In this document: positions 1 to 5,293 of the stretch, one piece after another
Numbering within the stretch: the first letter of the stretch is position 1
Layout: each line of letters starts with the position of its first letter
DNA from: Spirochaetales bacterium
GTDB lineage: Bacteria; Spirochaetota; Spirochaetia; DSM-27196; PWMO01
DNA length: 7,451 bases
Direction: 5' to 3'
NCBI GenBank assembly: GCA_007130025.1
Contig: SLTF01000125.1
Coordinates: forward strand, 1 to 7,451
Translations under genes and position numbers: made by a program
Notes under the pieces: model-generated
What the model saw: the letters and a program-made list of their open reading frames with translations, nothing else
Told to the model about the DNA's origin: nothing
The model's database searches: none

Positions 1-345
1 CCCTTCGGCCTCGGCAGCGACACGCTGGACGTTCCGGTACGCTTTCGCGAAGGTGACCGCGCCCTGATTCAGATGGTGGGAAACAGCTACTACCCCAAAC
101 GGGCTGAGGTTCCCGTGGGCACCACCGTGACCTGGATCAACGAGGACGTCTTCGACATGCTGGAGGGAGAGCGAACCGGTAAACACGACGTGGTCGTGGT
201 GCGGGCGAACGGCACCGAGCGATTCCAGTCGGAGCTGCTCGATCACGCCGAAACGTTCACGACGACCTTCAACGAACCCGGCGAGTACGAGTATATCTGT
301 TCGATTCACCCCTATATGCGGGGCAAGATCACGATTGTGGAGTAA
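1..345 (+). CDS. Amicyanin-like type 1 copper (cupredoxin) protein, 5' partial
   Basis: The reading frame is open from base 1, so the gene starts upstream; the Met at base 73 lies inside the domain and is not a credible start. The last ~95 residues form a cupredoxin fold: an opening strand with a Tyr-Pro turn (visible residues 23-32), a VPVGTTVTW strand, and the copper site. Visible ligands are His62 (GKHDVV), Cys100, His103 and Met106 in CSIHPYM, followed by RGKITIVE and the stop. The C-x2-H-x2-M spacing and the HP-[FY]-MRGK ending match amicyanin better than plastocyanin, whose spacing is C-x2-H-x4-M. Such proteins bind one Cu and shuttle single electrons, usually in the periplasm. About ten residues (LEGERTGKH region) lie between the Asn-Glu-Asp turn and the first His ligand, longer than in the minimal form. 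Export signals or extra domains cannot be judged because the N-terminus is missing. Electron donors and acceptors are not visible. Confidence 0.9.
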   Translation, partial: PFGLGSDTLDVPVRFREGDRALIQMVGNSYYPKRAEVPVGTTVTWINEDVFDMLEGERTGKHDVVVVRANGTERFQSELLDHAETFTTTFNEPGEYEYICSIHPYMRGKITIVE

Positions 346-448
346 CTCATGGCGGACACCGGCGGGTTGCCAAGCGAGGGATCATTGGGTACCTTGGGGT
401 GGTTGAAACGTCCGTTCGTCCGACCGTTCGGTCTCGCGCAGCTCCCCC

Positions 449-454
449 AAGGAG
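449..454 (+). promoter_or_regulatory. Ribosome binding site of slyD
   Basis: AAGGAG sits 6 nt before the ATG at 461 and fixes that start. I see no convincing -35/-10 pair in the 115 bp after the copper-protein stop, so slyD may be read through from upstream. A short direct repeat (CCGTTCG at 412-418 and 424-430) also lies here without an obvious role. Confidence 0.85.
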
Positions 455-460
455 TCTCCC

Positions 461-925
461 ATGACAGTTCAAGACAACACCGTTGTGAGCATCAACTACA
501 CTCTCACCGACGACACTGGCTCGGTAATCGACAGTTCAGAACAGCGGGAACCGCTTTCGTTCTTCTATGGCGCCGGAACCATCATTCCCGGGTTGGAAAA
601 GGCGCTCGCCGGCAAGAGCGTCGGCGACGCCCTGGACGTGGTGGTTCCGCCGACCGAGGCATACGGCGAGTATAATGATCAGCTCGTGTTTGCGGTGCCT
701 ACCGATCGCATCCAGGATGCCGGCGGCCTCGATGTTGGCGCCCAGGTACAGGCCCAGACGGCCGACGGTCAGACGCAGGTGCTCACCGTGAAGGCGGTGT
801 CGGATGACAACATCACCCTTGATGCCAATCATCCGCTCGCGGGAGAGACGCTGCATTTCGCCGTAGAGATTACCGACGTTCGGCAGGCTACCGACGAAGA
901 GATCGCGCAGAACGGGCGATCGTAA
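461..925 (+). CDS. slyD: SlyD-like FKBP-type peptidyl-prolyl cis-trans isomerase (no His-rich tail)
   Basis: This 154-residue protein has the SlyD architecture: an FKBP half (residues ~5-75 with YTLTDDTG, GAGTIIPGLEKAL and VVPPTEAYG), an inserted IF chaperone domain (~76-122), and the closing FKBP strand with LDANHPLAGETLHF and the usual RQATDEEI helix. SlyD proteins catalyse prolyl isomerisation and bind unfolded chains through the IF domain. No signal peptide is seen, so it should be cytoplasmic. The protein stops at NGRS directly after the last helix. It lacks the Cys/His-rich tail that lets Escherichia coli SlyD bind nickel for hydrogenase maturation, so a metallochaperone role is unlikely; tail-less forms are common. 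It lies co-directional with the copper protein 115 bp upstream and is convergent with the lipase gene only 22 bp downstream, with no good terminator between. Family assignment is firm; the symbol is by homology. Confidence 0.93.
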   Translation: MTVQDNTVVSINYTLTDDTGSVIDSSEQREPLSFFYGAGTIIPGLEKALAGKSVGDALDVVVPPTEAYGEYNDQLVFAVPTDRIQDAGGLDVGAQVQAQTADGQTQVLTVKAVSDDNITLDANHPLAGETLHFAVEITDVRQATDEEIAQNGRS

Positions 926-947
926 GGCGGTCTTTGCGTAGCTGTGC

Positions 948-1790
948 CTACGGTGCGAATCTCGGGTCGGGCGAGAGGCCGTGGTCCCGCAGCCAATCCC
1001 GCAGCGCTCCCGGGTAACCGGTGTTGTGGTCCGCGAAAGAAACGAGCGAGAGCCCTTCGCGCGAACCAATCTGGATGACGGTCCCCACGTGGCGGTAGCC
1101 GAACAGCGCTGCCGGCACCCGCGGCACCGGATCGGCCCCGTTGATGACCCGCACGATGCGGTTCTGGTAGGACGATAGTTCACGCGCCCCGGCGCGATTC
1201 AGGAGCCGCGGCATTCCATACGTGACGGCGTGGGAAATGCGATCGGGTTCGTGGGTGAGAAAGTCGGCGAAGGCCAGTATCGCGAGCGCTCCACCCGCGC
1301 TGTGCCCCACGGTCATGATCCGCCGCGCGGTTGAAGTACGGGCACGCGACAAAACGGCATCCCGCACGGCGTGATACTTCTCGGTGAAGCCCATGTGGGT
1401 GCGAACCGATCGAGAAAACGCCTCGATTTCCGGCCGGCGGCGCACGATCATGGTGTTGTGTCTGCGATCGGTCTCGCTGATTCGAAACTGACTCCCGCGA
1501 AATACAACGTAGAGTGTGTCGCGTTCCTCGATAAACAATACCTGGGTGTTCGTCTCGGGGTGTTCGTGGTATTCGAGAATCCATCCGCTGTCTCGATAGG
1601 CGTCGCGCCGGCGCCACGCGGCCTGACACATGTGAAACATGCCGTAGATATCCTGCGGTTCCAATGATACGGCACGACCGGCCGACGGCGCGCTCACCGG
1701 TGGTACGATCATGCAGGAGGCAAGCAACAGAGCGCTGATGCCGCAGAAGAGTACCAAGCAATGATGGCGTATTGCGGTCGGCTGAATCAA
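948..1790 (-). CDS. Class 3 (fungal-type) lipase-like lipoprotein
   Basis: This 280-residue alpha/beta hydrolase belongs to the Lipase_3 family. The nucleophile elbow is GHSAG (Ser164) in VGHSAGGALAILAF. The putative catalytic Asp is Asp220 in NGADPVPRVP, and the His is His255 in FADHNTGY, giving a complete Ser-Asp-His triad in the family's order. An upstream VVFRGS (95-100) matches the strand before the lid. The N-terminus has a short basic stretch (RHH), a hydrophobic segment and lipobox LLASC (Cys26), so the mature enzyme should be lipid-anchored outside the cytoplasm. The start is TTG at 1790: it overlaps the uppP stop as TTGA and places a proper n-region before the lipobox, whereas no in-frame ATG occurs before the lipobox Cys (the first follows it directly). 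The Shine-Dalgarno is weak (GGGA about 11 nt upstream), which fits translational coupling to uppP. It likely hydrolyses acylglycerols or phospholipids; the substrate cannot be read from sequence. Confidence 0.86.
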   Translation of the reverse strand: MIQPTAIRHHCLVLFCGISALLLASCMIVPPVSAPSAGRAVSLEPQDIYGMFHMCQAAWRRRDAYRDSGWILEYHEHPETNTQVLFIEERDTLYVVFRGSQFRISETDRRHNTMIVRRRPEIEAFSRSVRTHMGFTEKYHAVRDAVLSRARTSTARRIMTVGHSAGGALAILAFADFLTHEPDRISHAVTYGMPRLLNRAGARELSSYQNRIVRVINGADPVPRVPAALFGYRHVGTVIQIGSREGLSLVSFADHNTGYPGALRDWLRDHGLSPDPRFAP

Positions 1791-2581
1791 AACAGAATGA
1801 GTCCCGCGATTCCAAGCGGCACCAGGTAGATCGCGAAAAGATAGAGTTTTCCACCCCGAATCAGCTTCAGCAGCAGCACAAGCGAGAAAAATCCTACGAC
1901 CAGGGAGGCGAGAAATCCCGCCACAAGAGCAGGCACCGAGACCACCTGCGTGAGGTCTTCGAGATCGCGGAGAGTCAGAATCAGGGCGCCGAAGATGGCA
2001 GGAATCGAGATGAGAAATGAGAACTCGCCGGCTCGAGTGCGGTCGACTCCGGCAGCGAGAGCGGCGGTGATGGTTAACCCCGAGCGGGAGATCCCTGGAA
2101 GTACTGCGATGCCCTGTGAAATTCCGGTAATGAGGGCGTGGCGGATGCCAAAACCATCATAGTCGATCGATCCCCGGAAGAAGTGGGCGGCGATCAATAT
2201 CGCCGCGGTCACCAGAAACAGCGCCGATACCAGTCTGGGAAACCGGTCCAGCCTCGCCTCAGCAATCGCAAGCCCAATGACCACCGTACAGATCGTCGCA
2301 ATGATCACGTACCCCGCCAGACGAACCTGCACTGAATCATCCGCGTTAGCCCGCCGTGCGGCCCATCGCCAGAGGGCCACCAGAATCCGCGCGATTCGCT
2401 CACGGAAAACAAAAAACACCACGATGAGGGTCGCGATGTGGAGAATCACGTCAAAAAGAACCGGAATTTCGCCAAGGCCCATGAGATGACGCATGACCAC
2501 GAGATGGCCGGAACTTGAGATGGGAATAAACTCAGCAACGCCCTGCAACACTCCGAGCGCAAGTGCCTGTACAACGGTCAT
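1787..2581 (-). CDS. uppP: Undecaprenyl-diphosphate phosphatase
   Basis: This 264-residue polytopic membrane protein removes one phosphate from undecaprenyl diphosphate, recycling the lipid carrier for peptidoglycan and other envelope polymers; overproduction gives bacitracin resistance (older name BacA). Both family signatures are present: the N-terminal (E/Q)xxxE motif QGVAEFIPISSSGHL (Gln13, Glu17, Ser22-24, His26) and PGISRSG (residues 162-168, Arg166). By motif alignment these correspond to E. coli E17, E21, H30 and R174. The first acidic position is Gln, which the family allows. Several hydrophobic helices span the rest, and the length matches the family. The ATG at 2581 is chosen because of a strong AAGGAG 5 nt upstream and the motif position. 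The frame remains open for another 126 codons upstream, but that part is antisense to apbE and unlike UppP. The lipase gene follows with a 4-nt overlap, so the two are probably co-transcribed. Confidence 0.97.
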   Translation of the reverse strand: MTVVQALALGVLQGVAEFIPISSSGHLVVMRHLMGLGEIPVLFDVILHIATLIVVFFVFRERIARILVALWRWAARRANADDSVQVRLAGYVIIATICTVVIGLAIAEARLDRFPRLVSALFLVTAAILIAAHFFRGSIDYDGFGIRHALITGISQGIAVLPGISRSGLTITAALAAGVDRTRAGEFSFLISIPAIFGALILTLRDLEDLTQVVSVPALVAGFLASLVVGFFSLVLLLKLIRGGKLYLFAIYLVPLGIAGLILF

Positions 2582-2586
2582 GAATA

Positions 2587-2592
2587 CTCCTT
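2587..2592 (-). promoter_or_regulatory. Ribosome binding site of uppP
   Basis: Reads AAGGAG on the minus strand, 5 nt before the ATG at 2581. It decides the start against the much longer open frame that continues to 2959. Confidence 0.88.
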
Positions 2593-2616
2593 CATGTGGA
2601 AGAGTGAGCGTACGCC

Positions 2617-2646
2617 ACCATAGCGCGGTACCGCCGATAATTGCAA
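2617..2646 (-). promoter_or_regulatory. Candidate promoter for uppP
   Basis: On the minus strand, TTGCAA (2641-2646, 4/6 match to the -35 consensus) and TATGGT (2617-2622, 4/6 to -10) are separated by 18 bp. The predicted transcript start near 2610 leaves a leader of about 30 nt that contains the ribosome binding site. TTGCAA is its own reverse complement and is also the best -35 for the opposite gene apbE. Judged by eye only. Confidence 0.35.
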
Positions 2647-2669
2647 CGCGTGCAGTGCTGTGGTATACA
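2641..2669 (+). promoter_or_regulatory. Candidate promoter for apbE (extended -10)
   Basis: TTGCAA (2641-2646) and TATACA (2664-2669) are 17 bp apart, and TGG directly before the -10 makes it an extended -10 (TGn). The predicted transcript start (about 2676) falls on the apbE initiation codons at 2675/2678, so the mRNA would be leaderless or nearly so. If real, it excludes the upstream GTG at 2660 as a start. Each hexamer matches consensus at only 4 of 6 positions. Confidence 0.42.
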
Positions 2670-2674
2670 GGCTC

Positions 2675-3751
2675 ATGATGCTCGGAAAACCATTGTTCGC
2701 CCGACCAAGGGCATTTTTTTTGCTTCTCGCTCTGGTTCTTGCGCTTCTCGGTGGCTGCGCCCGTCGACCCCCCCTGCGAGAAACGCGATTGGTCCTCGGA
2801 ACCTCGGCTACAATCACCATCTACGATGACAGGGTGCCCCGGGGCATCATGGAGCGGGTGTTTGACCGCGTGGTAGAGATTGAGTCGCTGATGAGCTCCA
2901 ACGCCAGCAACTGGCCGGACAGCGAGGTACTCACGATCAACCGCGCAGCGGGTCGACATCCCGTGGCGGTGTCGGAAGACACATTCGAAGTTGTTGAGCG
3001 CGGTATCCGCTATTCCTCACTCACCAACGGGGTATTTGACATCAGCGTGGGGCCGCTGGTTTCGCTCTGGGGTGTCGGTACGCCCCGTGAACGCGTTCCC
3101 ACCATGGATGAGATTCTCGCAGCAATTCCGCTCATCGATTTCTCTCGAGTTGAGATTGATCCGGAGCAGCGGACCGTTTTTTTACCCGACGAGGGAATGG
3201 CGATTGATGTCGGTGGAATCGCGAAGGGTTTCGCGGTGCAAGAGGCCGCGGAGCTGTTACGAAGCGAAGGAGTTACCCGGGCGGTTCTTGATTTTGGCGG
3301 AGACGTGTACACGGTAGGGCGGCGGCCGGACAACAATCTGTGGCGTATTGGATTGCAGAGCCCCGAGGCGGGGCGCGGCGGCATCATTGCCGTCATTGAA
3401 TCATCGAACACCTCGGTGGTTACCTCAGGGGCGTACGAGCGGTTCTTCATCCAGGATGGGGTGCGGTATCACCACATGATCGACATCTCGACCGGTTTTC
3501 CCGCGCGCAGCGAGGTCGTCAGCGTCACCGCGATTGCCGAGAACGCAACGCTGTCGGACGTACTGTCGACCGCCGGGTTTATCCTGGGGCTGCAAGAAGG
3601 AATCGAGTTGTTCATGCGCATCCCCGACGTCGAAGGGATCTTCGTGACTGAAGACCGAAGAGTTTTTGTGACCGACGGCCTGGGCGAGCGATTTCGTTTG
3701 ACGGATCCGGAGTTTCGGCTCGCGTCAATTGAGAGCGTGCTTGGGCGATAG
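2675..3751 (+). CDS. apbE: FAD:protein FMN transferase, lipoprotein
   Basis: ApbE transfers FMN from FAD to a Thr/Ser of exported or membrane redox proteins (for example NqrB/C, RnfG/D and FMN-binding domain proteins), outside the cytoplasm and with Mg2+. From ATG 2675 the protein has 358 residues. A basic n-region and long hydrophobic stretch end in lipobox LGGC (Cys28). Family motifs follow in order: LGTSATITIY (41-50), GVFDISVGPLVSLWG (119-133), the flavin-binding IDVGGIAKGFA (177-187), LDFGGDVYTVG (205-215), VVTSGAYER (248-256), HHMIDISTGFP (266-276), and the metal-binding DVLSTAGF (Asp295, Thr299). ATG 2675 or 2678 is preferred over GTG 2660, because a likely -10 element covers 2664-2669 and no Shine-Dalgarno precedes the GTG; only a weak AGG is near the ATGs. 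A T8 run (2714-2721) lies in the signal-peptide region. No flavinylation target is encoded in this window. Confidence 0.95.
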   Translation: MMLGKPLFARPRAFFLLLALVLALLGGCARRPPLRETRLVLGTSATITIYDDRVPRGIMERVFDRVVEIESLMSSNASNWPDSEVLTINRAAGRHPVAVSEDTFEVVERGIRYSSLTNGVFDISVGPLVSLWGVGTPRERVPTMDEILAAIPLIDFSRVEIDPEQRTVFLPDEGMAIDVGGIAKGFAVQEAAELLRSEGVTRAVLDFGGDVYTVGRRPDNNLWRIGLQSPEAGRGGIIAVIESSNTSVVTSGAYERFFIQDGVRYHHMIDISTGFPARSEVVSVTAIAENATLSDVLSTAGFILGLQEGIELFMRIPDVEGIFVTEDRRVFVTDGLGERFRLTDPEFRLASIESVLGR

Positions 3752-3762
3752 GTTGACGGGGA

Positions 3763-3789
3763 CGCCCGCTCCGCGTGGGCGCTCAGTTT
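3763..3789 (+). terminator. Possible weak terminator after apbE
   Basis: A 7-pair stem (CGCCCGC at 3763-3769 with GCGTGGG-type partner 3775-3781, one G-U pair, 5-nt loop) starts 11 nt after the apbE stop. Only TTT (3787-3789) follows after a 5-nt gap, so termination would be inefficient if it occurs at all. Confidence 0.3.
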
Positions 3790-3812
3790 GCTCCCGGAAT
3801 CTTCACCAAAAC

Positions 3813-3840
3813 TTGACAAACCGTGGACATACCGTAAACG
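3813..3840 (+). promoter_or_regulatory. Candidate promoter of the small lipoprotein gene
   Basis: A perfect -35 TTGACA (3813-3818) is followed after 16 bp by TAAACG (3835-3840), a weak -10 (3/6). The transcript would start near 3847, with a leader of about 40 nt containing an 8-bp palindrome CCTTAAGG (3853-3860) and the AGGAGG site. The perfect -35 with a poor -10 suggests help from an activator, or a different true -10. Confidence 0.42.
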
Positions 3841-3873
3841 AAACGCGTGTACCCTTAAGGCATACCACACGAC

Positions 3874-3879
3874 AGGAGG
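3874..3879 (+). promoter_or_regulatory. Strong ribosome binding site of the small lipoprotein gene
   Basis: A consensus AGGAGG 6 nt before the ATG at 3886. It is the strongest Shine-Dalgarno in the window and the main evidence that this very short frame is translated. Confidence 0.82.
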
Positions 3880-3885
3880 GTGGAT

Positions 3886-4017
3886 ATGAAACGAACGGTA
3901 TTTTTCATGGTAGTTGGCGCCCTGCTCGCATTCGGATTTGCCGCCTGTGAACCGATTGAGAACGGCGACTTTGAAGCGCCTATGGACCCACCGGCTGAGC
4001 AGCCGATGCCGCAGTGA
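3886..4017 (+). CDS. Tiny lipoprotein of unknown function (43 aa)
   Basis: The frame encodes 43 residues and I recognise no family. Its first 21 residues form a classic lipoprotein signal: MKRT, a hydrophobic core (VFFMVVGALLAFGF) and a relaxed lipobox FAAC with Cys21. Phe instead of Leu at -3 is unusual in enterobacteria but tolerated in spirochaetes and others. The mature peptide would be only 23 residues: acidic (Glu/Asp at six positions), rich in Pro, with no basic residue, ending PMPQ. The gene stands alone, with a TTGACA element upstream, an AGGAGG 6 nt before ATG, and a strong terminator 48 nt after the stop, so it is a complete monocistronic unit. It resembles entericidin-type and other small envelope lipoproteins only in size and signal peptide. 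It could serve as an abundant surface or spacer lipoprotein; that is inference. The in-frame ATG at 3907 would remove the signal peptide and is not favoured. Confidence 0.77.
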   Translation: MKRTVFFMVVGALLAFGFAACEPIENGDFEAPMDPPAEQPMPQ

Positions 4018-4064
4018 GTGAGGAACGTGCGACCGGCTCCTGCCGTCGTACCGAGAGTCCTGAT

Positions 4065-4096
4065 GAGGGCGGCGCGAAGCCGCCCTCTTTTCGTTT
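4065..4096 (+). terminator. Rho-independent terminator of the small lipoprotein gene
   Basis: A perfect 9-bp stem, GAGGGCGGC (4065-4073) and GCCGCCCTC (4079-4087), with a 5-nt loop GCGAA, is followed directly by TTTTCGTTT. It lies 48 nt after the lipoprotein stop and ends 27 nt before the next start codon, so the peptidase gene downstream must have its own promoter or rely on read-through. Confidence 0.92.
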
Positions 4097-4107
4097 CAAG
4101 ATGACGT

Positions 4108-4116
4108 TGCTATTCT
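4108..4116 (+). promoter_or_regulatory. Candidate extended -10 of the peptidase gene
   Basis: TGC-TATTCT forms an extended -10 (4/6 plus TGn) lying 7 nt before the GTG start at 4124. The -35 position falls in the terminator's T-tract and is poor (TTTTCG). If used, transcription would begin at about 4123, one base before the start codon, giving a leaderless message. This agrees with the absence of any Shine-Dalgarno. Confidence 0.27.
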
Positions 4117-4123
4117 TGTCTCT

Positions 4124-5293
4124 GTGATCTGGAATGCAAACCATAGCCGGCGGAGACGCCGTCGACTCGTCTCCGGCTGTTCTGCGGCCGTTATCGTCCC
4201 GTATCTGGTCGCCTTGATCGTACCCGTTATGTTCCTCGTGGCAATGGACGGCGTGTATCTTCTGCGCGAAGGCGCGTATCTGCTCAGCCTGTTGATCCGC
4301 GCACGGTCTGCCGAGCGAATGCATCTTCATGCGGGCCTTGATCCACGCACATTCTCGCTCTTCGATCGCGCAGTCAGTATCCGCGCGTTCGCGGAGAATG
4401 AACTCGGACTGGCCGCAGACCGCAATTTTACCCGATACATTCCGATCGACCGGGACTACCTCGTTACGGTAGTCTCGGCCGCCGGCCGGTTGTCCTTTGC
4501 TCGATACTATTGGGACTACCCCCTGTTCGGGCGGGCGCCGTATCGAGGGTTTTTCGCTCGCGAGCACGCGGAACAGGAAGCTCACCGCCTGCGGGAGGCG
4601 GGTTGGGACGTGGTGGTACGACAGGTGCACGCGTTCAGTCTTCTGGGCGTCATCGGCGACCCGCTCTATTCGTTCATGGCCGAATACCCCACCTATCGGC
4701 TCGCGGCGCTGATGTTTCATGAGAAGACGCATTCAACGATCTGGCTTCGTGGGCAGGTGCAGTTCAACGAGGAGCTGGCCAGCTTTGTGGAACACGAAGG
4801 TGCACTGCGCTATCTGGAAGCGCGCTACGGGGGTGATTCGTCCGAATATCGACTGGCGATCGATCTCCGGCAGGACCGGGCCCTGTTTCGTCGGACGGTT
4901 GCCGCGTTACGGGAACGTCTCACCGAGCTTTACGGGTCGGAAGTGAGTAGTGCGGAGATGCTTGGGGAGAAAGAACGCATCATTGAGGAGTTTCGCCATG
5001 AGTTCGTTGTCTCCTATGACGAGCGGTTTTTGACCGAAGCGTTTCGAGGATTTGGCCGTCTTCCCATTAACAACGCGTTGCTGGATCTCTACACCACCTA
5101 CACCGGAGAAATCGGTCTGCTGTACGAACTGTTCGCTGCCGCTGATGAGGATCTTCGCGAGACGATTCGTCTCGTTCACCGCGTTCGGGCTTGGCCCGAC
5201 GATCCGCGTGGCTACATTCGCGAGGTGCTGATTCCCGAGCTTCTGCAGCACACGGAAGAAGGGGAGTTGTTCGTTGTGCCCGCGCTTCAGTGA
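4124..5293 (+). CDS. Membrane-anchored predicted aminopeptidase, HExxH zinc metallopeptidase (COG4324)
   Basis: This 389-residue protein matches the predicted aminopeptidase family COG4324 (Pfam Aminopep). Seen: zinc motif HEKTH (His199, Glu200, His203), followed by QFNEELASFVEHEG (213-226), whose Glu is the likely third ligand as in gluzincins. Also diagnostic are YPLFGRAPYRGFF (132-144) and YWD just before it. The N-terminus has Arg9-Arg14 and then one long hydrophobic segment (~15-41), predicting a signal anchor with the catalytic part outside. Many relatives are instead lipoproteins with a Cys directly before the helix matching DGVYLLREGAYLL; here that Cys is missing. The GTG at 4124 is the only start that keeps the Arg cluster and membrane segment, although no Shine-Dalgarno is present. 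The family has little experimental characterisation, so peptide trimming in the periplasm is inferred. The gene follows a strong terminator and ends overlapping the convergent dnaE2 by 7 nt. Confidence 0.9.
   Translation: MIWNANHSRRRRRRLVSGCSAAVIVPYLVALIVPVMFLVAMDGVYLLREGAYLLSLLIRARSAERMHLHAGLDPRTFSLFDRAVSIRAFAENELGLAADRNFTRYIPIDRDYLVTVVSAAGRLSFARYYWDYPLFGRAPYRGFFAREHAEQEAHRLREAGWDVVVRQVHAFSLLGVIGDPLYSFMAEYPTYRLAALMFHEKTHSTIWLRGQVQFNEELASFVEHEGALRYLEARYGGDSSEYRLAIDLRQDRALFRRTVAALRERLTELYGSEVSSAEMLGEKERIIEEFRHEFVVSYDERFLTEAFRGFGRLPINNALLDLYTTYTGEIGLLYELFAAADEDLRETIRLVHRVRAWPDDPRGYIREVLIPELLQHTEEGELFVVPALQ

Noticed and set aside
349..675. A 108-codon frame starting just after the copper protein
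   Set aside because: It lacks a Shine-Dalgarno and runs through slyD in another frame; its protein is rich in Arg/His as expected of a shadow.
901..952. Hairpins between the convergent slyD and lipase genes (GATCGC/GCGATC at 901-921; CGTAG/CTACG at 937-952)
   Set aside because: Stems of only 5-6 bp and no T-run on either strand, so they do not qualify as intrinsic terminators.
2658..2671. CTGT-N5-ACAG near the apbE promoter as a LexA-like operator
   Set aside because: The spacing is wrong for the known CTGT-N8-ACAG type, the arms are only 4 bp, and apbE is not an expected SOS gene.
2582..2959. N-terminal extension of the uppP frame to 390 residues
   Set aside because: The extra part is antisense to the apbE signal peptide and early domain, is unlike UppP, and the AAGGAG at 2587-2592 points to the ATG at 2581.
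3980..4732. A 250-codon minus-strand frame across the small lipoprotein end, terminator and peptidase start
   Set aside because: It crosses a strong terminator hairpin and is antisense to conserved peptidase sequence; no family resemblance or start signals.
5158..5174. A 7-bp hairpin CGAGACG/CGTCTCG in the peptidase gene
   Set aside because: Stems of this length are expected several times by chance in the window, and it lies within conserved-frame coding sequence.
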